A program made the translations under genes and the position numbers. The notes beneath the pieces were generated by a model. That model worked only from the letters and a program-made list of their open reading frames with translations. It made no database searches and was not told where the DNA came from. From Pseudomaricurvus sp050633365 (lineage in GTDB: Bacteria > Pseudomonadota > Gammaproteobacteria > Pseudomonadales > Cellvibrionaceae), in contig JBOEGJ010000045.1 in assembly GCA_050633365.1 (NCBI GenBank), positions 148,770 through 212,769 of the forward strand: a stretch of DNA of 64,000 nt. The letters run 5' to 3'. Position 1 is the first letter of the stretch. The number at the start of each line of letters is the position of its first letter. This document shows positions 8,396 through 16,484 of this stretch, one piece after another.

Positions 8396-10303
8396 ATGAT
8401 TGATCCTATTTTTATTCCGGTCTCAGGTGGCTCGCTATTTTCCTTGCATTATATACCCGCTGACAATAAAGACTCTCAAAAATGGGTTGTAATACTATCG
8501 CCGTTTTTTGAAGAGATGAACAAATGTCGAAAGCAAATCTCGCTGCAAGCACGAGATTTAGTGGATAAAGGCTACCATGTAGTGGTACCCGACTATGCTG
8601 GCACGGGCGACAGTCATGACGAGCTGGAACAGATAACTTGGCCATTGTGGCTTCGACAGCTAGAGGAGTTAGTCTCGTGGGTCAGTAAGAATGGTGCGAC
8701 AGAAATATCGATGATAGCTGTCAGGAGCGCGGCGCTATTGGCCAGCGAGCTATTGTCTTCGCCATCGATTACCAAAAATATCGGATTGATCTTGTGGCAA
8801 CCGGTGATCAACGGAAAGACCTATATTAACCAGCTCTATCGTCTTCGGCTTGCTGCTGGATTAGGTCAGTCACGGGGCGCCGCCAGAGAGAGCGTCGCGA
8901 GCCTGAAGGAACAGCTGGATCGAGATAAGCTCCTAGAGATTGCAGGCTACAGAATAGGGAAAGAACTCATTTCTAGCATTGAATGTGCGGAACTCTCTCA
9001 GCACTCTTTCGTTCACTGTTCGGATCTTAGGTGGATTGAGTTAAGCTCTCGAGAAGAACTGAAACTCTTACCGGTATCACTGAAACAGATCGAACTCTTT
9101 AAAGAACGGGGCCAGCGGGTGGATAGCTGCGTTATCCGATCAGATGCCTTTTGGACAACACAAGAGATTACAACATCCAATGAACTCATCGAAGCTACCA
9201 GTTCTTGGCTGGTTTCTTGGAGTGAAATTTCATCGGATGAACATCCTGTAAGCAATGCTGCGCTCCCAAGAGAAGATCAAAGTAATACGGCTCCAGATAG
9301 CCTGCCTAACGAAGAGTTAGTGATCGGGATGTCGTTTAGAGAACATGAAGATCTCGAAATCCCATTTACCACTCAATGTAAACAAGACAGTTTGATTGGC
9401 GTGATTCATCAGCCTGAGGGCAAAATCCCTCATGTCGGAGCTCAGCCGGGCAAGGTTAGTAGAGGTGTTGTGATAGTCGTTGGAGGACCACAATACAGAG
9501 TCGGCAGCCATCGGCAATTTTTACAGCTTGCGCGTCAGCTCTCGTCGCAAGGCATATACGTAATGCGCTTCGACTATCGAGGAATGGGCGATAGCGAAGG
9601 TGATTACTTGGGATATGAGTTTATTGGTGACGATATTAAGGTCGCGATCGATGAGTTCTTACAGCGGTACCCCCATTTAGAAGAGATTGTTTTATGGGGC
9701 CTTTGTGACGGAGCCACAGCGGCGGCCTGCTATGCCACTTGCGACTCAAGAGTGACGGGCTTGGTGCTTGTCAATCCTTGGGTTCGGACTACTACAGGTC
9801 AGGCTAAGGCTCAACTGAAGCATTATTACTTGAACAGACTCTTCCAGAGAGAGTTCTGGAGCAAGGTTGCTGGAGGAAGACTGAACTTAAGGAAATCGAT
9901 TGCCTCTTTAGCCTCGTCTGCAAGGGCGCTTATGAAACCTACCGGACGAGCGCTACAATATGCTGATCAAGAACCGCAACAGACCTTCGCAGGACAAGAA
10001 AGTTACAAGCGGCGACACCCAGGAAACGTTGTAGACAGTATTCATGCTACCGACGATCTGGTCGCGCGTTTTGCGACCGCCGCCGAGATGTATCGGGGAA
10101 ATACACTACTGATTCTCAGTGGGAACGATTTAACCGCCGCGGAATTTGGTGATGCCGCTAATACCAATTCTCGGCTAAAGAAGTTTAAGTCGTCTAAAAA
10201 TACCCGCGTTGAATATCTCGAAGACGCCGATCATACTTTTTCTCGTCGTAGCTGGAAGCTTAGGGTCGGAGACATTACCGTTAGTTGGATGGCCTCACTG
10301 TGA
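8396..10303 (+). CDS. Fused exosortase-A-associated hydrolase 2 + hydrolase 1 (two alpha/beta hydrolase domains)
   Basis: Residues 1 to about 275 resemble the XrtA hydrolase-2 family (SPFFEEMNKCRKQ, DYAGTGDS, TWPLWLRQLEEL). Where a GxSxG nucleophile elbow is expected it reads AVRSAA, so this half may be non-catalytic, though that may be normal for the family. Residues from about 310 to 635 resemble hydrolase 1: VVGGPQYRVGSHRQ, FDYRGMGDSEG and the elbow GLCDG with Cys437 as probable nucleophile. An Asp near 580 and His613 (ADHTF) complete a plausible triad. These proteins are usually two adjacent genes; here one frame covers both. They may act on the ACP-bound or glycan-linked acyl group, which is inference from locus conservation. 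Confidence 0.85.
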   Translation: MIDPIFIPVSGGSLFSLHYIPADNKDSQKWVVILSPFFEEMNKCRKQISLQARDLVDKGYHVVVPDYAGTGDSHDELEQITWPLWLRQLEELVSWVSKNGATEISMIAVRSAALLASELLSSPSITKNIGLILWQPVINGKTYINQLYRLRLAAGLGQSRGAARESVASLKEQLDRDKLLEIAGYRIGKELISSIECAELSQHSFVHCSDLRWIELSSREELKLLPVSLKQIELFKERGQRVDSCVIRSDAFWTTQEITTSNELIEATSSWLVSWSEISSDEHPVSNAALPREDQSNTAPDSLPNEELVIGMSFREHEDLEIPFTTQCKQDSLIGVIHQPEGKIPHVGAQPGKVSRGVVIVVGGPQYRVGSHRQFLQLARQLSSQGIYVMRFDYRGMGDSEGDYLGYEFIGDDIKVAIDEFLQRYPHLEEIVLWGLCDGATAAACYATCDSRVTGLVLVNPWVRTTTGQAKAQLKHYYLNRLFQREFWSKVAGGRLNLRKSIASLASSARALMKPTGRALQYADQEPQQTFAGQESYKRRHPGNVVDSIHATDDLVARFATAAEMYRGNTLLILSGNDLTAAEFGDAANTNSRLKKFKSSKNTRVEYLEDADHTFSRRSWKLRVGDITVSWMASL

Positions 10304-10391
10304 TACTACTTAGTAAGAATGCTCGATACTCGAGGGCTTTTTCGCTGTATTTGTGGGCTTTCGCTCACTACTGCTCGAGGTGTAGGTAAAG

Positions 10392-10955
10392 GTGAATTAT
10401 ATTAGCGATCACTATGCGACAAGCAAAGGGTTGATTCGATCGGGGTTGTCCCATTTGGAGTCGTTGCTAGGTCGAACTCGAGAGTTCGAACGCGTTGATC
10501 TTGACCGTGTTGAGCGCTTGGTGTTTGTCTGTTTAGGGAATATCTGTCGAAGCCCCTTCGGTGAGTTCATCGCCAAAAACGAGAGTGTTCCTGCAGCTGG
10601 CTTCGGTCTTTCGACATCATCGAATAAACCAGCCTTTAAAACGGCAATTAAAACCGCCGACAAATTCGATATCGATTTATCGCCGCATCTGACCACAGAC
10701 ATTCAAGACTTCGAAATACGTGAAAGCGACCTGCTCTTGGTAATGGAAGTTAGGCATGCCCGCCGGCTTAAGCCACTACTCAAAAATAGTCGTGCTCAGA
10801 TTGCCCTGTTGGGCAGATGGGCGTCTCCACGTAGATTGCATATTCACGACCCCTTCGAACACGATGAACGCTATTTCTATCATTGTTATTCAGTGATAAA
10901 TCAATCTACAAGAAACCTAATCAGCGAGTGGAAACTGTGTAAATCTAGGACCTGA
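10392..10955 (+). CDS. Low-molecular-weight protein tyrosine phosphatase-like protein
   Basis: This 187-residue protein contains the LMW-PTP active-site loop C-x5-R-S (CLGNICRS, Cys47 to Arg53) and the C-terminal DPF segment carrying the general-acid Asp. In capsule loci such enzymes dephosphorylate the Wzc-type tyrosine kinase and so tune polysaccharide export. The catalytic loop lies about 40 residues later than in stand-alone LMW-PTPs, which usually have it near residue 10, so an N-terminal extension is present. The start is a GTG at 10392 with purine-rich sequence before it. It ends 11 bp inside the 3' end of the opposing ATP-grasp gene and closes the + strand XrtA run. Confidence 0.8.
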   Translation: MNYISDHYATSKGLIRSGLSHLESLLGRTREFERVDLDRVERLVFVCLGNICRSPFGEFIAKNESVPAAGFGLSTSSNKPAFKTAIKTADKFDIDLSPHLTTDIQDFEIRESDLLLVMEVRHARRLKPLLKNSRAQIALLGRWASPRRLHIHDPFEHDERYFYHCYSVINQSTRNLISEWKLCKSRT

Positions 10956-12171
10956 AGTTAAGCGTTATCTTTTTTAATGTGTTTTTCATGTCAGAGATCA
11001 CCGGCTTGAGGTCGTCGAGCGAGAAAAGATAGTATCGCATTCGAAAATCGAAAAACCCCAAACTAACACTTAGAAACGTTTTTAGGCGGCTGAACGCTAT
11101 TGATTTGTCTTGTATTAACGTCGAATGAAAGAAAATTCTATTGAGTCGTTTTAATTCAACCAATAGATTTCGACACCGGATATTGGGAGATATAGATTCT
11201 GCTTCTGGAGACTCTCCCAGACCGAGTACTTTGTAGGTATACCAAGCAAAGAGTGCATTTGAATGGTAGGCGAGTGGATAACTTCCCCAAAATCGGCCAT
11301 TGATTTCCATTAGCACTGCGGTGTTCTTCGCTTCATCGTATCGATATTCAACCATCGCGACTCCAGACCAATTGAGAGTCTTCAATAGCGCAATAGATTG
11401 ATTTTGCAGTGCCGAGTGTTGGTGCAGCGGGGTCGATTCGCAGAGAGAAGAATAGCCCCCCTCGGGGGGCCACTCATGAAGCCTACGATGTTGAAACCGA
11501 AGTAGGCATTCTCCATTATGCATGAAAAAGAACTGTCCTAGGCCATAGCCGGAAATGTACTCTTGAATAAGAGGGTAACGACCTAGTATCGAGTAGCGTT
11601 TCAAGGTCTCAATAAGTTGATTCGAATTGTAAACATAGAGAAGCTTTTCAATTCTAATGCCGGCTTTCGCGGCCTCTTTTACGACCGCGAGAGGATTGCT
11701 CCATTTAAGCACGACGGGAAATTCCAGAGAGTCAAGACGAGAGTTTATATCCTCTAGCTTATCAATCGAAATGCTCTTAGGCGTTAATATTCCAACTCTC
11801 TCTGCGGCGTCTATGGTCACTGATTTGTTCAGTACCTTATTCATGTCTACGCTAGAGGGCACTAACGGGATGATATGTTCCAATTGAGATTTGACTCGGT
11901 TGAAAAACAGAATGTCGCTTTCGGAAATACAGAGCAAATTGATGGGTTGGTTCTGGCTACCGATACGGTTTAAACGTGTGACCTTTTCACTGTCGGTAAG
12001 TGCATTGGGGATGACATGGCGTTCGTAAACATAGCGTGAAGACAATCCTATGGAATCCTCGCTTTTACCGATGGCGATGACTCGACATCCCTTTTTACCC
12101 AGTTCTCGGACTATGCATAGGCCTATTTGTGAGTCGACACCATAGACGATAACAAGGTTTTGAGAGTGCAT
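10945..12171 (-). CDS. ATP-grasp protein (carboxylate-amine ligase-like)
   Basis: This 408-residue protein has a Rossmann-like N-terminal domain (VIVYGVDSQIGL) followed by an ATP-grasp fold. The nucleotide-binding lysine lies in FPVVLKWSNP, a GYGLGQFF turn follows, and the metal-binding end reads MEINGRFWGSYPLA, with the Glu and Asn typical of ATP-grasp enzymes. Such enzymes form an amide or thioester from a carboxylate through an acyl phosphate. It is the last gene of a seven-gene - strand operon (20664 to 10945) and lies 37 bp after the WalW-like deacetylase. The substrate is unknown; context suggests an amino-acid-like or acyl decoration of a surface glycan. Confidence 0.75.
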   Translation of the reverse strand: MHSQNLVIVYGVDSQIGLCIVRELGKKGCRVIAIGKSEDSIGLSSRYVYERHVIPNALTDSEKVTRLNRIGSQNQPINLLCISESDILFFNRVKSQLEHIIPLVPSSVDMNKVLNKSVTIDAAERVGILTPKSISIDKLEDINSRLDSLEFPVVLKWSNPLAVVKEAAKAGIRIEKLLYVYNSNQLIETLKRYSILGRYPLIQEYISGYGLGQFFFMHNGECLLRFQHRRLHEWPPEGGYSSLCESTPLHQHSALQNQSIALLKTLNWSGVAMVEYRYDEAKNTAVLMEINGRFWGSYPLAYHSNALFAWYTYKVLGLGESPEAESISPNIRCRNLLVELKRLNRIFFHSTLIQDKSIAFSRLKTFLSVSLGFFDFRMRYYLFSLDDLKPVISDMKNTLKKITLNFRS

Positions 12172-12208
12172 TGTTAAGTGGCTTCCATATCGCGATCTAT
12201 CGTTATTA

Positions 12209-13219
12209 TCAATAATACCAAATCGAATCGTTAATCTTGTTGTGTATTTTGCGGGCTAGGGCATAGCGATTTGGCATCTTAAGCAATTTTTCTCTGTGTG
12301 TGGTGTGTTGCCATGTCTCTAGGTTATTTCCGAAACTTGCCGAAGCAAAGTCTTGGTCGTGGTCTTTTATGAATCGGCAGAGCTCGCTAAGTCGATTTTG
12401 ATTCACTCGGTTGCGAATGATTCGACGATAGCTAGAATCGGAGCTTTTAAAGAATTCAAATGGATGAGTTAATATAACGACCTGTTCGATACCAAGATCC
12501 CTCGCCTTGATAAGAATTCGTTTCATTTCTGGCCATGAGCAACTGGTGATTTGAAGTGATTTTTGATGCTGCTTGCCAAATAGATCAAAGTCTTGATAAG
12601 TCAATACCGGAACTTCCGTCACTCCTTCTATAGAATGGCGTCCTGAATCTAACTGTAGCTTTTTTTCGCACGGCTTGAAAATGCCGGTAGCGATATTTGA
12701 GCTAAGCCCAATATCGAGATCATGCATAACTTTGTAGGTGGTTGAATCCGCTTGTAAGTTACCAGTTCTTATTGCGACAGGCGCCTTTCCGGTAAGACGC
12801 TTGAATGAATCTATACAAACGTTAAACACTCTCTTGAGGTCACTGTAACCCTGTCCCGAACAGCTATCTTGCCGTGGAAATTTTGCCTCGGTGCGGTCGT
12901 CGCTAAAGCTCAACCATACGGGGTGTATATGAAGTTGGATATCTTGTTGCGCCTGTTGGATATCTCGTACAACCCTGGCCATAGGTTCATCGCCGAAATA
13001 ACGGGTGTTTGCGGTTTCGACAAAGAATGTTGCCTCGGTGTTGTAGTGGCTAAATGTTTCCAGCATAAACCCCAGTCCCTGTTGGCCAGAGGCTGTATGA
13101 CCATATACCAGTGGTTCCGCAATGGGTTTGCGCAGTTCAGGTGAACTAAAATGACCCGCGATACTAAATTCCGTATCAATCGTGATGGATACCTGTGTGG
13201 GCGCTCGGCATCTTTTCAA
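12209..13219 (-). CDS. WalW-like polysaccharide deacetylase family protein
   Basis: This 336-residue protein belongs to the NodB/polysaccharide-deacetylase superfamily, with ITIDTEFSIAGH at the N terminus (metal-binding Asp region) and HIHPVW as the metal-histidine motif. The layout matches the WalW family of LPS or capsule loci, whose members have a diverged catalytic core, so hydrolytic activity on N-acetyl groups is not certain. No signal peptide is visible, so it probably acts in the cytoplasm on a precursor. The start overlaps the stop of the ATP-grasp/GNAT gene by 4 bp, indicating coupling. It is distinct from the second deacetylase at 15531-16481. Confidence 0.75.
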   Translation of the reverse strand: MKRCRAPTQVSITIDTEFSIAGHFSSPELRKPIAEPLVYGHTASGQQGLGFMLETFSHYNTEATFFVETANTRYFGDEPMARVVRDIQQAQQDIQLHIHPVWLSFSDDRTEAKFPRQDSCSGQGYSDLKRVFNVCIDSFKRLTGKAPVAIRTGNLQADSTTYKVMHDLDIGLSSNIATGIFKPCEKKLQLDSGRHSIEGVTEVPVLTYQDFDLFGKQHQKSLQITSCSWPEMKRILIKARDLGIEQVVILTHPFEFFKSSDSSYRRIIRNRVNQNRLSELCRFIKDHDQDFASASFGNNLETWQHTTHREKLLKMPNRYALARKIHNKINDSIWYY

Positions 13220-15534
13220 TGTGCTTTCCCCGGCGCAGATTCACGGTCTGGAATGAGAACTCTTTTGGGGCCGATTTTTGCGGTTAACAACTTCTTTTTA
13301 AGTTCGCTGGCTACATTTCGAAGGTATAGCCCCAAACCCACTAGAGTACGTCGATTGACTATTTGTATTCCCTCAAGGTTTCTACTGGACGACATCCAGT
13401 CCAGCTTGAACGCTTCGTCACCGGTTAGGAAGTCAACCTTCGAGACGGCATCTCTAGTCACCACATGTTCCATCAGTTTGTGGGTTAGGATGGTACCTGG
13501 AGAGTAGTTTTTGTAGGCATCATCGTAGGCCAGCTTATAGATATAGGCCGTTTCGTCTTTCACAAGCCAGAGCTGTACTGCAATGGGGTTTGACTCTAGG
13601 TAGAGAATGCCAAGCCGCAACCAGTTGCTATCCATCGCCAATCTGGCGAGTCCGTTGATAAATGCGGGGTAAGGCTCAAGCTTTTTCCAGCTCTGGTTGT
13701 ATACGATGTGATACGACTCGAGCGATTTCTCCAAATCGTCAGGATTGTCTAGTATCTTGATGGTCCAATCGCCTAGTTTATCGAGTTTTTTAGATTTTCG
13801 TTTGATGGTGTTCTTTAAGCGGCTAGGGCGTCGATCCATGTAGGTTGAGAAGTCCGGAATACTCTCTTCGTACATGTTTTTGGTGACGTAATAACGGAAA
13901 CTAGAGAGCCCTGATCTTGAAGAAATTGCTTTCCATTTTGTTATGATCTCTTCGGGCATGGGAGATAGGTTGATTCGATCCCAGTGATTTGTGTTGATAA
14001 TCGTTTCAAGAAATTGCCTTCCTGCGTCAATTTCTTCAATGATCGACTCATCAAATGTCATGTTGAAGATAGGGGTGTAGTAGTTTCCTAGGCCTGAAAT
14101 AGAGGTTACATTGAATCCATTGATTCTCTCGGTTTTTCTCCAAACCGGAAGGATTGCAGCAATTTTAGAATCCTTATATAAACACATGAAACGTACTGAT
14201 CCACATTCTTGCGCAACCGTTCGGCAAAAATTGTCATACCAAGTTCCGTAGGAGAAAATTGAGTTTTTTGAGTGTCGAAATAAATGATCTTTGCAGTCGG
14301 TTGGGAGCTTATCAAAGTCCGAGAAGCTCCTGATCGCCATGTCATCTGGCGATGTAAGCTTTGTTGTGACTGAGTCTGATTGATCCAGTAACCGTTTTTT
14401 TAGATATCTCGGAACTCTGGCAATAACGGATTTTTTCGACACTATACTGGGGTAAATATCTTTAATCGAAAAGTAGGAAAAGCTGGGTTTGTGACTCGTA
14501 CTCCAGAACTTGCCGTAGTACTTTATGTAGCGAAATAGAGCAATAATATCCTTTTCTGTATCTATCCAGATGGCGTTGCGTGATCGGCTTGTACGAGGTT
14601 TTGTAAATCCCCTGGAGTAGAGATACTCGTCATAAACGAGGTTTACGTTAGCGGCAATACAAAGCCCTACCCAAAAATCCGTTCTTCCTACGGTGGGCTC
14701 TATGACCCAGTAACGGCCATTGCTGTCCTTTTTTAGCTCCAGTGAAACTGGGCCAGACAAGTTCAGTCCGTCGAAAAAAGTTTTTGTGATATTCAGGACT
14801 TCAGAATTGTCGGTGGTCACGGCGACGGTGGTTTGTCCCATCGCAGGCGGGTGAGATTCCAGTTTATTTCCGCAAATGCTCGATATGATCTCTCCGTTGT
14901 TTAGATATAAGGCACCGAAATAGAGGTCCTTGTCGGTTCCCGATATCCAGTCTTGAACGAGGATTGGAAGGTCACTTTCGTACTTTTTAATATTCGTCTT
15001 AAGGGTGTCTAAGTTTTCGCAATAAAGCGCTTTAAACCCTGATTGTGGCTTGACGGGTTTAATAAGTACGGGAAACTCAAAAATATCAATTGTCGCGTCG
15101 ACGTCGCCGCTACTATTTATGATCATCGACTTAGGGTAGTGGATACCTTGTTCTCGACAGCGTTTCTCAATGTTACTTTTCAGCAACAACTTCAGGACGT
15201 CATCTCGGCTTTTTGACCAACTTAGCAAAAAGTGATTTTCTAGCTTGTCGTAGTTCTGAGCAATGATCTTTACGTTATTGTCGTTGGTCGGCAGAAGAAC
15301 AATGCGAGTATTAGGGTCGATCTTTTTTCGGAAATCGAGAAGATCATTAATTAGGCCGGTAGAATTAATGTCTCGGACGTAATGAATCGTGGCAGAATTA
15401 GTTTTGACGCCCGGCAAGAATTCTTTTGCTTCGAAGGCATGAACTTCTACGTTATGCTCTCTTAAAGCTCTACACATGGCCAAACCGTGGCTACACAAAC
15501 CTATGACTAGGGCGATTGAGTGAAATTCGTTCAT
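13216..15534 (-). CDS. Fusion protein: ATP-grasp domain + GNAT/FemAB-like acyltransferase domain
   Basis: Residues 1 to about 310 form an ATP-grasp ligase: N-terminal Rossmann part (ALVIGLCSHGLAM), a lysine-containing FPVLIKPVKPQ strand, VQDWISGTDKD and the terminal VIEPTVGRTDFW. After a linker, residues of about 395-770 resemble the BioF2/FemAB-like GNAT group: an FSYGTWYDNF start, AAILPVWRK, then IYKLAYDDAYKNYSPGTIL and a tail with FLTGDEAFK. The pair suggests that a carboxylate is activated and an amino acid or acyl group is moved to an amino sugar within one polypeptide; that is inference. The start overlaps the upstream deacetylase stop by 4 bp. The gene is visibly rich in A/T, Lys, Asn and Ser relative to the Alg genes. 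Confidence 0.75.
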   Translation of the reverse strand: MNEFHSIALVIGLCSHGLAMCRALREHNVEVHAFEAKEFLPGVKTNSATIHYVRDINSTGLINDLLDFRKKIDPNTRIVLLPTNDNNVKIIAQNYDKLENHFLLSWSKSRDDVLKLLLKSNIEKRCREQGIHYPKSMIINSSGDVDATIDIFEFPVLIKPVKPQSGFKALYCENLDTLKTNIKKYESDLPILVQDWISGTDKDLYFGALYLNNGEIISSICGNKLESHPPAMGQTTVAVTTDNSEVLNITKTFFDGLNLSGPVSLELKKDSNGRYWVIEPTVGRTDFWVGLCIAANVNLVYDEYLYSRGFTKPRTSRSRNAIWIDTEKDIIALFRYIKYYGKFWSTSHKPSFSYFSIKDIYPSIVSKKSVIARVPRYLKKRLLDQSDSVTTKLTSPDDMAIRSFSDFDKLPTDCKDHLFRHSKNSIFSYGTWYDNFCRTVAQECGSVRFMCLYKDSKIAAILPVWRKTERINGFNVTSISGLGNYYTPIFNMTFDESIIEEIDAGRQFLETIINTNHWDRINLSPMPEEIITKWKAISSRSGLSSFRYYVTKNMYEESIPDFSTYMDRRPSRLKNTIKRKSKKLDKLGDWTIKILDNPDDLEKSLESYHIVYNQSWKKLEPYPAFINGLARLAMDSNWLRLGILYLESNPIAVQLWLVKDETAYIYKLAYDDAYKNYSPGTILTHKLMEHVVTRDAVSKVDFLTGDEAFKLDWMSSSRNLEGIQIVNRRTLVGLGLYLRNVASELKKKLLTAKIGPKRVLIPDRESAPGKAH

Positions 15535-16481
15535 TTCCCTAATGCGCCTTTTAGGAGGTTTATCAATAATCGAATATGAAATTTGAGCGGTGTTTTATCC
15601 CAGGGAGTAAATCGACACAGTGAATGAAAGTTAGAGTTGGGGGTCGAAATACCTGGCATGGTGCTAACGGCGTAGTTAAACCCTAAGCTGCGAATGGCAT
15701 TGATACTCGTATCGTCAAAGTCCTTGCCGAACTTGCCGTTGGGATAGGCAAACCCCGTAATCTTTGCTCCGGTCCATTCAAGTAGGAGTTTTTTGTTCTC
15801 AGCAACCTCTTTACCTAACTCCTCAGGGGTTAGCGATTTCAGTATAGGATGTCGATGAGTGTGAGCTTCAATATCAACGCCTTTGTTGTGTAAAACCTCT
15901 AGCTCCTTTGGTGTCATCATGAGCCGCGGCTCTCGAATGCTCCGGTTGATACTATAGAGTTCGTCAATTTTCGCTATTCGCTCGGAAACTGGTAGGTATT
16001 TCAAGGCATTGATCGCAAGGTTGGCTAGTTCTTTGGCGGATTTTTGGTTTTCTCGAATTGTTAAACTAAGGGGCGACAAGTCGACTTCTTTGAGATCAAT
16101 TTGTCGAAAAAATTCAATGAGCCTATCGTTCCACATGTTGGTTCCATCGGAGAAGGCGCTGGCGACAAATACCGTGGCAGGTATATTGTATTTCTCCAAA
16201 ATGGGTTGGGCAACGGTCAAGTTGTTTAGGTAACCGTCATCGAAAGTGACGCAAACAGAGTTTCTCGCAAGCGTGCCTTCTTTCAGTTGTTCGATCGCAG
16301 CATTAAGACTTATAGGATTGAAGTACTTCGCGAGAAGCCTCATCTGCCAGTCGAACTGCTGTGAGGTGGGTTCGTCTGGCCTCATGCAATCGTGCAGATC
16401 CAATACCTGATGATAATTCAGAATGGATAACCTGTTGCGGCTGATGAACGCTGAAACAATCTCGAGAGCGGAATGAAGCAT
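15531..16481 (-). CDS. Polysaccharide deacetylase (NodB homology) family protein
   Basis: This 316-residue protein has the canonical NodB pattern: ILNYHQV at the N terminus, the catalytic TFDDGYLNN motif (general-base Asp and metal Asp) near residue 100, the metal-binding AHTHRHP near 215, and FAYPNGKFG. These enzymes remove N- or O-acetyl groups from sugar polymers or precursors. It lacks an obvious cleavable signal peptide, so its compartment is unclear. It starts 3 bp after the stop of the AsnB-like gene and overlaps the following ATP-grasp/GNAT gene by 4 bp. Deacetylation of an amino sugar would supply the free amine that a neighbouring acyltransferase or ligase could use. Confidence 0.85.
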   Translation of the reverse strand: MLHSALEIVSAFISRNRLSILNYHQVLDLHDCMRPDEPTSQQFDWQMRLLAKYFNPISLNAAIEQLKEGTLARNSVCVTFDDGYLNNLTVAQPILEKYNIPATVFVASAFSDGTNMWNDRLIEFFRQIDLKEVDLSPLSLTIRENQKSAKELANLAINALKYLPVSERIAKIDELYSINRSIREPRLMMTPKELEVLHNKGVDIEAHTHRHPILKSLTPEELGKEVAENKKLLLEWTGAKITGFAYPNGKFGKDFDDTSINAIRSLGFNYAVSTMPGISTPNSNFHSLCRFTPWDKTPLKFHIRLLINLLKGALGK

Positions 16482-16484
16482 AGG

